NCBI GenBank assembly: GCA_031841125.1
Contig: CM063106.1
Coordinates: forward strand, 8,866,001 to 8,930,000
Source: Acanthococcus lagerstroemiae
Lineage: Eukaryota; Arthropoda; Insecta; Hemiptera; Eriococcidae
DNA length: 64,000 nt
Direction of reading: 5' to 3'
A program made the position numbers and the translations under genes. The notes beneath the pieces were generated by a model that was given only the letters and a program-made list of their open reading frames with translations, made no database searches and had not been told where the DNA came from. Below, piece after piece: positions 48,670 through 59,339 of this stretch. Each line of letters begins with the position of its first letter. Within the stretch, counting starts at the first letter, position 1.

Positions 48670-51600
48670 TAAGAGTGTCTCTTATTTTACAAGTTTTCGC
48701 CAATCGATTAGGTGCGCACTGAAATTTGTTCCAATGGACCTAGAAACTCGCCATTAAAAATTTGAGCTCAATCTGAGGACATTAATCCGTGCCGCTTTGA
48801 CCTTGAAGTTATGTACAATACTGAGATTTTACAAAAAAAAAAAAAAAAAAAAAAAAGCCAAAACTCGGAACATATCAATTTTAGGACCAAAATGTGTATA
48901 ACATAAAATGTTTCTTGTTAAATTTTCTATAAAAAAGACTCTATACAACTTTTCGCAAGAACGCATATTTACCAAGATAATCGCAAAAATATGTAAAAGT
49001 TTTGAGGAACGTGGCTTTTGTTATTTTTTCTTTTATAACCGATCTTTACTAGCTAAATCACAGTTATCTAAAGAAATATTCACTTTAGGATCAAAATGCA
49101 AATAACATAAAATGTTCCTTGTTAAATTTTCTATAAAAAGTTTTTACACAATTTTTCTTTAGAAAACATATTTATCGAAATAATCGCAAAAATGCGTGGA
49201 ATTTTCGAAAAACGTTTTTTCATTATTTTACAGCTAAAATGTATATCAATGTCGGGTAACGCACACTACAATATAACTTCAGTCTCTGTCTTCTGGGGCA
49301 AGCACCCCAGTTTATATCCCCTCCCCCACATGGTTAAGCCCATGATAGTTTGTTGGGTACCTACGGTGGATTATGTATTTACATCAACGATAGTCAACGA
49401 TTTGCGCATAAAATATAACACTGTGCTATTAACCCTTCAATACCACACATGTGACAATTGTCACAGTGGCATAAAACTCGCAGAAGCGGCGCGAGTCAGA
49501 GGGGAGACTCAGCCGCATAACTCCCTAGTACCTGTGCGCACATGATTTACCTTCATTCTCGCGTGTGAGTTTTGGTTGCCTACTCGAACTGTCAAAGGGG
49601 CAGGAAATTTTTTAAAATTGATGTTCAGTTAAATATCGTCAATACCACTGATGTGACAATTGTCACGCCGACTTATTTTCACTCTTACAGAGCACTATGT
49701 ACAATTTTGAGGTTAATAAGTTGAATTTAATTCAGTTTTTAATCAATTTGGACCAACATTTATCATATTGGTGGTTTAATTTATGCATTCAAGTTGTTTT
49801 TTTGATGTTGCTCAGATCGGCGAATGTATAACTCATTGTCTCTCATTTCCAATTACAGAATTCTTGATCAAGTGAAGATAATTCCGAAAACGTGAATGGG
49901 CAAAGTAAAAATTATACTAAAATAAACAAAATTAGGGTGGGGAAGGGAAACAGTAACAAGCAACTTGTACCAAGTTTCAAGAAGTAGTGTCCGTATTCAG
50001 TTTATTTGTAGACAAAAATAATGTTCTAAATTGAAAAAAAAGTTTGGTTGTGAGCTATTAACAAGAAAGTGGTGGGGAAAATTTCAAATTTGTGCGTATT
50101 TTTTCTTATTAAAATCAAATTTTAACCTCAAATTTGAATTTAGCATGAAAAAATACATATAGCACCATAAAATTTGGTAGGTTAATGATAAAACTGATAA
50201 ATTTTAAAATACGGTGACAATTGTCACATGTGTGGTAATATCGGAAGAAAACCTAAGTGTGGTATTTAAGGGTTAAGGAACAGTCGCGTGTTTTCAGAAT
50301 TCAGGGGCATTTTCTATGGGCAAATTGCTGTTTCCTATTGTTGATATACATCATCTCAAGTGCACCATCCCAAGTCTTCAACGGAATCTTGGAATGCTCA
50401 AGACTCAATAATCACAGTTTGTTAACCTTAGATCACAAAGTTTGGTTTACTTCAATCATTGAATTTGGAAATAGTTATGGCTCATGGATACCTAGTTATA
50501 ATGTTTCACTTTTAGGCTCTTCTGCAACTTTTTCATCATGGCGTCAGACCAAAGTTCTACCTCTTGCAAGTACAAGCTTTTAACAATCGCAAACACTTCT
50601 GCATGTGTCCATCACCAGGTTGAGCATACCTAATGTTTATTATAGTGTCCTTAGCAAAAACTGACACTTTTCAAGTTCTTATATTTTCTTACTTGCACGA
50701 GCAATGTAACCACTTCTACACATGTTTTTCTTCATCTCATCGTTCAAGGGGTGAAGATGGACACATGCGGAAGTGTTTGCGATGGTTTAAAGTTTGTATT
50801 TGCGAGAGGTAGGACATTGGTCTGACCCTAGTGATAAAAAATCTGCCGAAGAGCCTAAAACTGAAACGATAACCAGGTATCCACGAGCCGTAACTAATTT
50901 CAAACTCAACGATTGAAGAAAACCAAACTCTGCGATCTAGGGTTAACAAACTGTTGAAGACTTTTGGTATGGTAGACTTGAGATGATGTATATTAACAAT
51001 AGGAAACAGCGAATTTTCATAGGAAATGACCCGGAATTCTGAGAACACATGACTGTTCCTTAACAGCACAATGTTACATTTTATGCGCAAATTGTTAACT
51101 ATTGTTGATACACACACATAATCCCAGGTTTAGTTTATAGTTAGTACCCAAATAAACTGTCATGGGCGTAACCAGGTGGGGGAGAGAGTAAACTGAGGTG
51201 CTTGCCCCAGTAGACAGAGACTGAAGTTATATTGTAGTGTGCATTACCCGACATTAATACATATTTTAGCCGTAAAATAATAAAAAAAACCTATGTTCTT
51301 CGAAAATTCTACGCATTGTTGCGATCATCTCGATAAATATGATTTCTAAAGAAAAGTTGTATGGAACCTTTTCATAGAAAATTTAACAATGAACATTTTA
51401 TGTTATTTGCATTTTGGTCCTAAAGTGAATATTTTTTTCAGATAACTGCGATTTAGCTAGTAAAGATCGGTTATAAAAGAAAAAATAATAAAAGCCACGT
51501 TCCTCGAAATTTCCACACGTTTTTACGATTATCTCGGTAAATATGCGTTCTAGCGAAAAATTGTATAGCGTCCTTTTTACAGAAAATTTAACAAGAAACA

Positions 51601-51828
51601 TTTTATGTTATACGCATCTTCGTCCTGAAGTTGATATGTTCCGAGATATTTGCGGGTTTTTTTTTGTAAAATCTCAGTATTATACATAAATACAAGGTCA
51701 ATTCAGCACGGGTTAATGGCCTCAGACTGAGCTCAAATTTTTTATGGCGGGTTTCTAGATCCATTGGAACAAATTTCAGTGCCCACCTAATCGACTGGCG
51801 AAAACTTGTAAAATAACGGACACCCTAT
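48670..51828. mobile_element. Giant fold-back element (arms about 1.1 kb)
   Basis: The sequence from 48670 inward (AGTGTCTCTTATTTTACAAG) is mirrored on the other strand from 51828 inward (AGGGTGTCCGTTATTTTACA). The match continues through TTCGCCAATCGATTAGG, a short frame starting MFLVKFS, the phrase 'ttgcgcataaaat', and on to a loop of about 110 bases near 50625-50737. The flanks TGGATAT at 48663-48669 and 51829-51835 look like a target duplication. The left arm carries an extra 840 bp (49433-50272). Each arm holds an internal duplication of about 190 bp. No transposase gene was recognised. Confidence 0.85.
49433..50272. mobile_element. piggyBac-type non-autonomous element inserted in the fold-back arm
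   Basis: Ends CCCTTCAATACCACAC and, on the other strand, CCCTTAAATACCACAC, with TTAA directly outside both (49429-49432, 50273-50276). The uninterrupted opposite arm reads GTGCTGTTAAGGAACAG where this arm has GTGCTATTAA-[element]-TTAAGGAACAG, so the empty site is visible. The motif GTGACAATTGTCAC, a perfect palindrome, occurs near both ends. Confidence 0.9.
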
Positions 51829-51835
51829 TGGATAT

Positions 51836-52787
51836 ACATACATGAGTTTACGTGTAAATCTGTGTAAGTGCCAAAAGTGAAATTTTACAAGAGAGATAAG
51901 AAACGTTTCACTATATACGTCTGTGGACTTAGATGACGTTACAACTGCCAATATTCGATGAATTTCGATTTTTTTCTCATGAAATTTTCACTGAAGATGC
52001 GTCTGCTGATGGAGATTCCAAATAACCAAAAAAAAAAATCAAAATCGAAAATTTGGCACTTAAGGATTTACAGTTACACGAACATTTAACTTATCATAGA
52101 TACCTATATACTTGATATTCGAGAATCACTTCATGAAAGCGTACCGATGGGACATTTCTGGAGGGAAGATCTAAAACTTTTCAACCGGGAAACCCCAAAT
52201 TCAATTTTCTTCTCTTTCTTTTTTAAATACAAATTTAACTCGGACGTTTCAGAAAGTCTCAAATTTTCCATTTGAAGGCCACTAACTTCTCAACTGAAGC
52301 TAACTGTCTCACTTTTGAAGGAGAGGCTCTCTCTTCGGTACGCCTGTCACTCCCTGTTTTAATATTCCTCAAGAGAGTGACCCCGTAGGCAGGGGTTTTA
52401 AAACTGTAAATAATGCAGTAAGGCATATTACAGATTGCTCTGGATATATTTAAGACAGGTAATAAATCGTCACTGAGAAAGGAAATATTGTACTTCAAAT
52501 GTATTGATGATTTTACCTGTTTATAATACGTTCCACAGACTTCTAACGGCGGAAGTTTTGAGCTAGTGAAGCCGTTTATCCAGGTTTTCAGATCTTTTGA
52601 TCCCCTCCGACAAAAGGTTATGGGAAACTGACAAACTTGTTTGAATGATGAGCTTCTGTGAGATTCATTCATTGTCTTATAAGAATCTGTAAGAAGGTAA
52701 TCGACATGAAAGTAATATTAAAATTTTTTAAATAAAATATATGTAGAGAATCAATTGCGATACAGAGGAGAGATGCATTTTATACAT
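51836..52787. other. Intergenic, nothing recognised
   Basis: AT-rich. The minus-strand frame at 52259-52672 (137 codons) matches no family I know and lacks supporting context. Confidence 0.45.
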
Positions 52788-53918
52788 GGGTAATTCTCCG
52801 AAAAATGGACAATTCATGTAAATAGGCTGTAACTCTGCCACTTATTATCAGAATGCTATGCGCAATATATCAAAATTGAGGAAATGAACTCTTCTGATGG
52901 AGACAGTGGTAAAAGCTCTCCCTAGTTCAGCAGAACATCATTAGAAAATCGAAAATGCACCTCAAATGTCCATCAGCGTGGGTGTCAACCTGGCCTAGTT
53001 CCGTTTTTTTTTTTGTTTGCTGGAAGGGTTTAATACGTAATTTTCAGGAACTACTGTTTCCCATTGTTGAAGAGGTAAGTTGAGGAAACACGGTATAGGT
53101 CTTACAATCTTTTTCTAACCAAGTTAAGTAACCTTTAGTATACCTCAAAGTTGTGTCTACTGTAGGGTTCCACTATAAGCATAAACTTCTCTCAAATGCT
53201 CATATAACTTCCTCATAACTTCCTCTAGAAGCCTGTGTAAGAACTTCTGTGAAATAATGATAATTTGTATGCTAAAATACTCATTTATTGCTGAGATCCT
53301 GGTTTCTAAAAAAAAGTGTCCTTCATCGTGGACATCAACAGCCATATTGAATTTATAGCTCCGAATTTGTAAAAACGTAATAATATAACTAATGTTGGCC
53401 ACATTACATTTAGCAACATGTATCAAATATTTTCCGCATATTTACCCAATGGGAAAAGGGAAAAGACGATTTTGTCCTTAAACGTGGACATAAAATATTA
53501 TTCAACGTGGCTACTCACGTATTTCTTGTATCCACGCTGAAGGACGTGAATCTTTCGACACTTAGAAGCAGTCTGTAGAAACAGCCTTTAAATCTTCTTC
53601 GTGCAGAGACTACTTTCCTAGATGAATTTTTGGTACTTCATAAAACCGTGATCCGTGAGATTGTAACCCACTGTGCCGCTGTGTGATCGTACAGCCTCAT
53701 CTTATCACACTATGTAAACTTGAAAAATTTGTCTTTTAACGTGAACAACAATTTTTTTTTTTTACAACCCTCAAAAATCAAATTTAAGCCCGGCCGGTAA
53801 CGGAATATGATTTCTCAATACCCCTAGTATCGATTTCAACGAAAAAAATTTGAAAAGTGAACCTCATTTTTTTTGGTTTTTGTCCACGTTGAATTGTCCA
53901 TTTTTCGGAGAATCACCC
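52788..53918. mobile_element. TIR element, 1131 bp, with GGGTGATTCTCCGAAAAATG ends
   Basis: The left end GGGTAATTCTCCGAAAAATG and right end on the other strand GGGTGATTCTCCGAAAAATG continue into GACAATTCA. ACAT flanks both sides. The phrase 'aacgtggaca' and its complement recur through the interior. No transposase. Confidence 0.8.
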
Positions 53919-53919
53919 A

Positions 53920-54638
53920 CATACTTACGTGCATTCTTCGAAAAGGGGAGCGCTACGTGTATACTTCGAGGCATTTCAAATAAGTTTATTCGAATTAATT
54001 CTGAAGTAAAGCCAGAAACCCACGTATTTTTGTACGTTTATGTGTCAGGGCAAAGAAAGACGAATAAAAGCTAATACGAAAAGAGAAGTATAAGGAATAA
54101 AGTGGAAAATTTTGAAAGAAAAAAAGTCTATTTTCAATCACGTTCGGTCTGCACCAATCTTATCTGTTTCCTAGATAAAGATACTACGGAGAGATATCAA
54201 CTGATATTTTTTATCTTTCTGCATGGTCTCAGATACAGAAAATAATATGTAGAAAGTGGAATTTGACTCCTGGTTTTGTTCTACCAGATTTGGGTTCATG
54301 AAGATAAAAAAATGGTATTTCTTTCGTAAAAACTATAAGAATGTTAATCAGCGTGGGAAACGGTAGCTAATCGCAAGTTTATTCATTGAGAAATACATAA
54401 ATATTCTGAAGTTTCGAGTCTCTAAAAATAATGAGTAAGTAGTTGTATTCAGTGTGGGGTCGGAACGACAGGGGCAGAGGTGCATTGTATACTTCTTAAA
54501 GAAATTCAGAGACTAATATTTTTCCCTTTGCCTTTTTTTGTTTTTTTTTGGCTTGCTTGCTTATTGACTTGAAAAAACCTTCTGACGTCTGTCTGTGGCC
54601 TGTGGTTGCACGAACATAGTTATTTTCTTTTATTACTA
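53920..54638. other. Intergenic, nothing recognised
   Basis: AT-rich sequence without a supportable gene or repeat. Confidence 0.5.
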
Positions 54639-55038
54639 CAGGGTTGCCACTATTTTTCAGGATTGGTTTTCCCTGACTTTTCCCGGTTTTCCAGGCCAAC
54701 TTTTCCAATCTTCCCTGACTTTTTTACAGGATTCCGAGAAGTCCAGAGGGAGGAGTGTCACAGAAATTTTTTACAATACAGATTTTTAAAAAATCGCTAT
54801 CGAGAAGAAGAAGGTACAGATGTAATTTATGTAATATTTTTCAATATTATAGACTATTTCATTTGCGAATAGATTATCATTATTCTCATGTTATGATGAA
54901 AAAAGTTTACTCTGATAAAATACAAACTCGTTTGTTATTTTCAGAAAATTTCCCTGACTTAAATGAAAATTCCCTGACTTTTCCCTGGCTGACCAAATTC
55001 CCTGACTTTTCCCGGTTTTCCAGAAAGTGGCAACCCTG
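54639..55038. mobile_element. hAT-like element with CAGGGTTGCCACT ends
   Basis: CAGGGTTGCCACT at the left and AGTGGCAACCCTG at the right enclose 400 bp. 'TTCCCTGACTTTTCCCGGTT' occurs near both ends in inverted arrangement. A clean 8-bp duplication is not visible, perhaps because a LINE inserted directly next to it. Confidence 0.72.
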
Positions 55039-55057
55039 TACTAGTTCATTTTTTCCC

Positions 55058-57000
55058 CCTGAGCATACCATCGTGGATAGACTGGAGGAGCATTTTCAAA
55101 GGCGAAAGACGATTTCGAGCAGTCAGTATGGATTCAGAACTGGCCGCTCGACTGCGGACGCCGCGCTGAAGTTGAAGAGTCTGGCGTAGAAGGCGATCCG
55201 CGAGCGGCAGTCAGCCTCGACATCAAGAATGCGTTCAACTCCATTCCTTATACACGTATCATGGAGGCGTTGGAGTTGGCGCGGGTACCTGGTTACCTCG
55301 TGCGCATCATCAGGAGCTACTTTTCCGGCCACCGGATAGAGATGAAATCACACGGGAGATGACCTGCGGCGTTCCTCAGGGATCAGTACTCGGACCTACC
55401 CTGTGGAATGTCGCCTTCAACGGGATGCTGAGGCTGGCACTACCACCAGGCGTAAAGCTGATCTGTTACGCCGACGACACGCTGGTGGTGTGCCAGGCGG
55501 AGACAACAGCAGAGGTCACGCGACGAGTGAACCAGGCGTTAGAGATGCTGACCCACTGGATCGAGTCGGCGGGGCTGTGCTTAGCGGTTCAGAAGAAAGG
55601 AGCGGTTTTGTTCAGGACGCGACGCAAGTACAGCCCACCCACCTTTGTCCTGAAAGGTGTGAAGATTGGGCTCTGTACAGCCCTGAAGTACCTGGGGCTG
55701 TGGTTCGACGGGAAGTTGCATTTCCAGAGCACTTCCGACGGGCAGCTGAGAAGGCGGATCGAGTAGCCGGCCAGCTGTCCCGTCTGATGTCGAACCTAGG
55801 GGGGCTGAGAGAGCAGCGACGTAGGATGTACGCGAACGTCATCATGTCGGTCCTCCTATACGGGGCGCCAGTATTCGCCGACGCCATCGATATACCATAC
55901 AGGAGAGCAGAGATGGAGAAGATCCAGCGAAAAGCCGCGATGAGGTGTGTCAGTGCGTACCGCACTGTTTCTTCGGATGCCGTAGGTGTGTTAGCGCGTA
56001 TACCGCCGATCGAACTCAAGGTCGGCGAAATTGCGGCGGTATACGGTGCGAAGAAGAAAGCGAAGACGAAACGGGAGGCACTTCGGGTCAAGCGAGTCAT
56101 CCAGCAGGACACACTTTGGAAGTGGAAGGACGCGCTGGCCCATTCGACCAAGGGCGAGTGGACCCGAGCGCTGATACGCGACCTCGACGGATGGGTAGGA
56201 AGAACGCACGGAGCGCTTAACTTCCACCTTACCCAAGTATTGAGCGGCCACGGGTACTTCGGCACGTACCTACATCGGATGTCGATAGCGCCGAGCCCCG
56301 TGTGCGCGCACTGTGATCGAGGGGCGGAGGACACACCTTGGCACACCCTGTTCGAGTGTGAGGCCTGGAAGCAGGAGAGGCGCGGGACGGCCACAAGAAC
56401 GATCGATCCCGGTGGCGACGAGGAAGAAGAAGAAGAAGACGACGACGACGACGCCGGCGTGATCAGCCGTCTCGCGCCGGACACCCTGGTTCCAGAGATG
56501 ATGAAGAACGGAAGCAGTTGGAACCGGGTACCGGCCTTTATCTCGGCCATCATGAAGAAGAAGATGCAGACGGAGTGGTCGAGACAGAGGGCCGGCGATT
56601 CACCAAGCTCGGCCCACACCATCGAACAGGAGGAGAACTTTGTACCATCCTAGAGAAGAACTGCTGCAGCTGCACTGCGGACCCACCGGCAGGGCTCACC
56701 CGTCGTCACCACCTGCCTGCGTCGACACGGACCAAGACGAGGAGGTGAGGGGTGAGTGAAGAGAGGCAGCGCGTCCGGCCATGGCGGACCTGAAATTTCC
56801 AGGCGAGCGCTCAGGGAGTGCGCACCTCGGTCAGTAGGGAACCCCATGGTGGCCCTGGTAGGACGCACGCACCGTTCCGGCACGTAGAAATGGGGGCTCG
56901 GGCCCGGCCCCAAGGCGTCCCTCCGGTCACTGACGTGATACTCGAAAGGGTAGTTCCTGTGGCCGGGGGTGCGGTGTCTCAGGGGCCACTTTGGCATGCG
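55058..57000 (+). pseudogene. R1-like LINE, 5'-truncated and frameshifted (copy 1)
   Basis: GC-rich island of non-LTR retrotransposon sequence. It begins inside the reverse transcriptase (SQYGFRTGRSTADAAL). Then, in another frame, come VSLDIKNAFNSIP (motif A aspartate), GVPQGSVLGPTLWN (motif B) and LICYADDTLVVC (catalytic FADD-type box), then GLCLAVQKKG and LKYLGLWFD. After another frame change the C-terminal domain includes a Cys/His knuckle, CAHCDRGAEDTPWHTLFEC, and an acidic run of Glu/Asp. At least three frame breaks show it is dead. The 3' UTR (about 56650-57000) is shared with copies at 17719 and 39484. Direct repeats TAGTTCATTTT(TT)CCCC at 55040-55056 and 57001-57015 mark the target duplication. 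Confidence 0.9.
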
Positions 57001-57062
57001 TAGTTCATTTTCCCCTGCCTACCCCTTGTGTTTTTTAGTTGAAAAGTTGAAACTCCTTACAA

Positions 57063-57693
57063 TTGAGGATCTGACTTCCAAAACGAGCTTAGTCCAAAAA
57101 AAATTAAATGTTGGGAAATCGAAGAAAACATTTTGACTCGCAAACGATGAGTGGTAACACTGATTCAGTTGCATTGATGGGAAGAGGAGGGGTCAATGCT
57201 AATACCACTCAAGTATGATGGTTGGCGTGCGAATAGTCTTCGAGCTACGGGAGCGGGGGGAAGCCGTGGACTTAGCTCGTTTTGGCAGACCATGTCATGC
57301 TTGTGAAAGGTCAAAATTTGTACATCTTGACCCGGAAACTGTCGGAAATCGGAAGATACAGCTTAGAGGCGACCATTCCGGTGAATGAGACACACGTGAA
57401 CAATAACCCCCCTCCCTCCACCCTTCAGACATCCTTGTACACCCCCCCCCCCCCCCAACAGGAAAAAGCAGATATGACTTACAGTCGTAAGAGTCTTATA
57501 TTCAAAAAATTTGAAGAAACAAGAAAGTCAATATTATAAAAAAGAACGAAAGAAAGGTTTAGCTGGCTCTAAGTCGTGATAAAATTGGGAAACCAACTCT
57601 GAACGGTGCCTTTTGACTTCCCCTACCAGACCGCGGTAAAAACTCGATTTTCGATTATTTGGACTAAGCGCGTTTTGGAAGTCAGGTCCTCAG
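57063..57693. mobile_element. TIR element, family X copy 2
   Basis: GAGGATCTGACTTCCAAAAC at the left and, on the other strand, GAGGACCTGACTTCCAAAAC at the right. These are the same termini as the element at 2121-2372, but the body is longer (about 630 bp) and contains C runs near 57440. Non-coding. Confidence 0.78.
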
Positions 57694-57849
57694 TTCTTGA
57701 CTCTTGACATGCATAAAATAATAAATGGCAACCGCGACCAACATCAGTACCAAACCTCGATCTGGGGGTTTCTTGGGGAGTACCTATCTGGGATATTACA
57801 CAAGTACAGCACACGTACAATGGTATTTAAAATAAATCAGTTCATTTAC

Positions 57850-59336
57850 CGTTTTTTTTTTTTTGTTTTTTTTTTTTTTTTAAACTCTTCTTCTTAAATC
57901 TTAAATCCCTTCTTGGGAGCAGACTCACGCGATGGTGTCGGTACTCCATGGCCTATATAGGGCAAAGGTCTCCTGTAGACGATCCCATTCTTTTCTATTT
58001 TCTGCAATTATGTAGTTTTTTGTGGTTAGAAATTTATGTTTGTTGTCCCCTTATCTTTTTTTTTGATGCCCTCTTTTTCGTTTTCTATTAGGGTTCTGCC
58101 AAAATGTTACATGGTAGGTCCATCGGTCATTCGTAAGTCTTTTGCTATGTGTCCTGCCCATACCCACTTTTTTCTCCTGATATACCTTACTGCCTCTTTA
58201 TTTTTTAGCTTTTCTTTTATTTTCTCGATTCGTACTCGGTCTCTTCTTTTAATACTTAATATTGATTTCTCAATTGCATTTTGGGTTACTCTAATTTTAT
58301 TTAGGTTTTTTTGGTTTAGAGGCCATGTCTCGCATCCATATGTTAGGGTCGGGAGGACACATATATTAAAGACTTCCCTTTCCTGGGTATCTTACAGAGG
58401 CGTTTAAATATATTTTTGAAAGTCCAGTATTTTGCCCATGTTTTTGTGATTCTTTTTTCTATTTCTCTTTCCGTTCGATTATTAAATACAATTTCTTGTT
58501 CTAGGTAAGGTGCTTCTTCAACTATTTCTATCCCGTTTATCGTTTCCTCAATTAGTTTCTCATTGTTTGTTAGAATTTTGGTTTTTGGGGTTTTTCTCTT
58601 GTTCATAATGTGCTTCCCCTCGGCAAAAGTTAATTTCATTTAGCATCTCGGCTAGTTCTTCCTTCGTATTGGCAAATAAGGCAATGTCGTTTGCGAATCT
58701 TAAATTTATGATCCTTCTTCCATTTATATTTATGCCTTTGTTTGCCCACTTCTCGTTTAGGTTTCTAAATATTTCCTATAGAGCTCAATTGAAGAGGGCA
58801 GGGGATAGTGGGTCTCCTTGTTTGACACCTTTCTTCATTTCAAAGTAGTCGTCTTCAACATCGGTTCTTATTCTCGCACATCCTCTCTTATATAGCTCTT
58901 TTAGTATCTCTACAAAATTATCTGGTAGCCCTTGGTTCTGTGTGTTTAACATGTATTCATGCTCTCAGGATTCGAAGGCTTTATTGTAGTCGATCAAGGC
59001 GATGTATAGATCCATTTTGTATTCTAAGCTCTTCTCAATTATTTGGTTTATAACGTGTAAGTGGTCAAGTGTTCAGAAGGACTTTCCGAATCCTGCTTGT
59101 TCTATTGCTTGTTGCTTGACTAATATGGGTTGTAGTCTTTTTTCTAGGACTTTTGAAAATATTTTTGCTAAAGTAGAGCTTAGGGTTATGGGGCGATAGT
59201 TTTCTATTTTGTGACGGTTGCCTTTCTTAAATAGGATTATTATGTTGGAGAGTTTCCATTCTTCTGGGATAGTGTTTTTAAAAATTATTATTAATCGGTT
59301 AATATTATCAAAATTTGCCATTTTAATGTCAGCCAA
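57850..59336 (-). pseudogene. RTE-like LINE reverse transcriptase, 5'-truncated
   Basis: On the minus strand: IPEEWKLSNIIILFKKG and YRPITLSSTLAKIFSKVLEK (fingers), then an 'IDYNKAFES' type motif A, KKGVKQGDPLSPALFN (motif B), LRFANDIALFA (catalytic box, FAND in place of FADD), further on YLEQEIVFNNR, and finally a WAGHIAK-type tail and a 'NRKEWDRL' end. Stops and frameshifts break it into pieces. The run of T at 57852-57882 is its poly(A) tail on the opposite strand, which places the 3' end there. Confidence 0.85.
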
Positions 59337-59339
59337 TGT

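Noticed and set aside
55612..56622. 336-codon minus-strand open frame
   Set aside because: It lies opposite the GC-rich LINE C-terminal domain, whose plus-strand frame has clear family motifs. The minus frame is serine/arginine-rich and has no domain: a shadow of biased composition.
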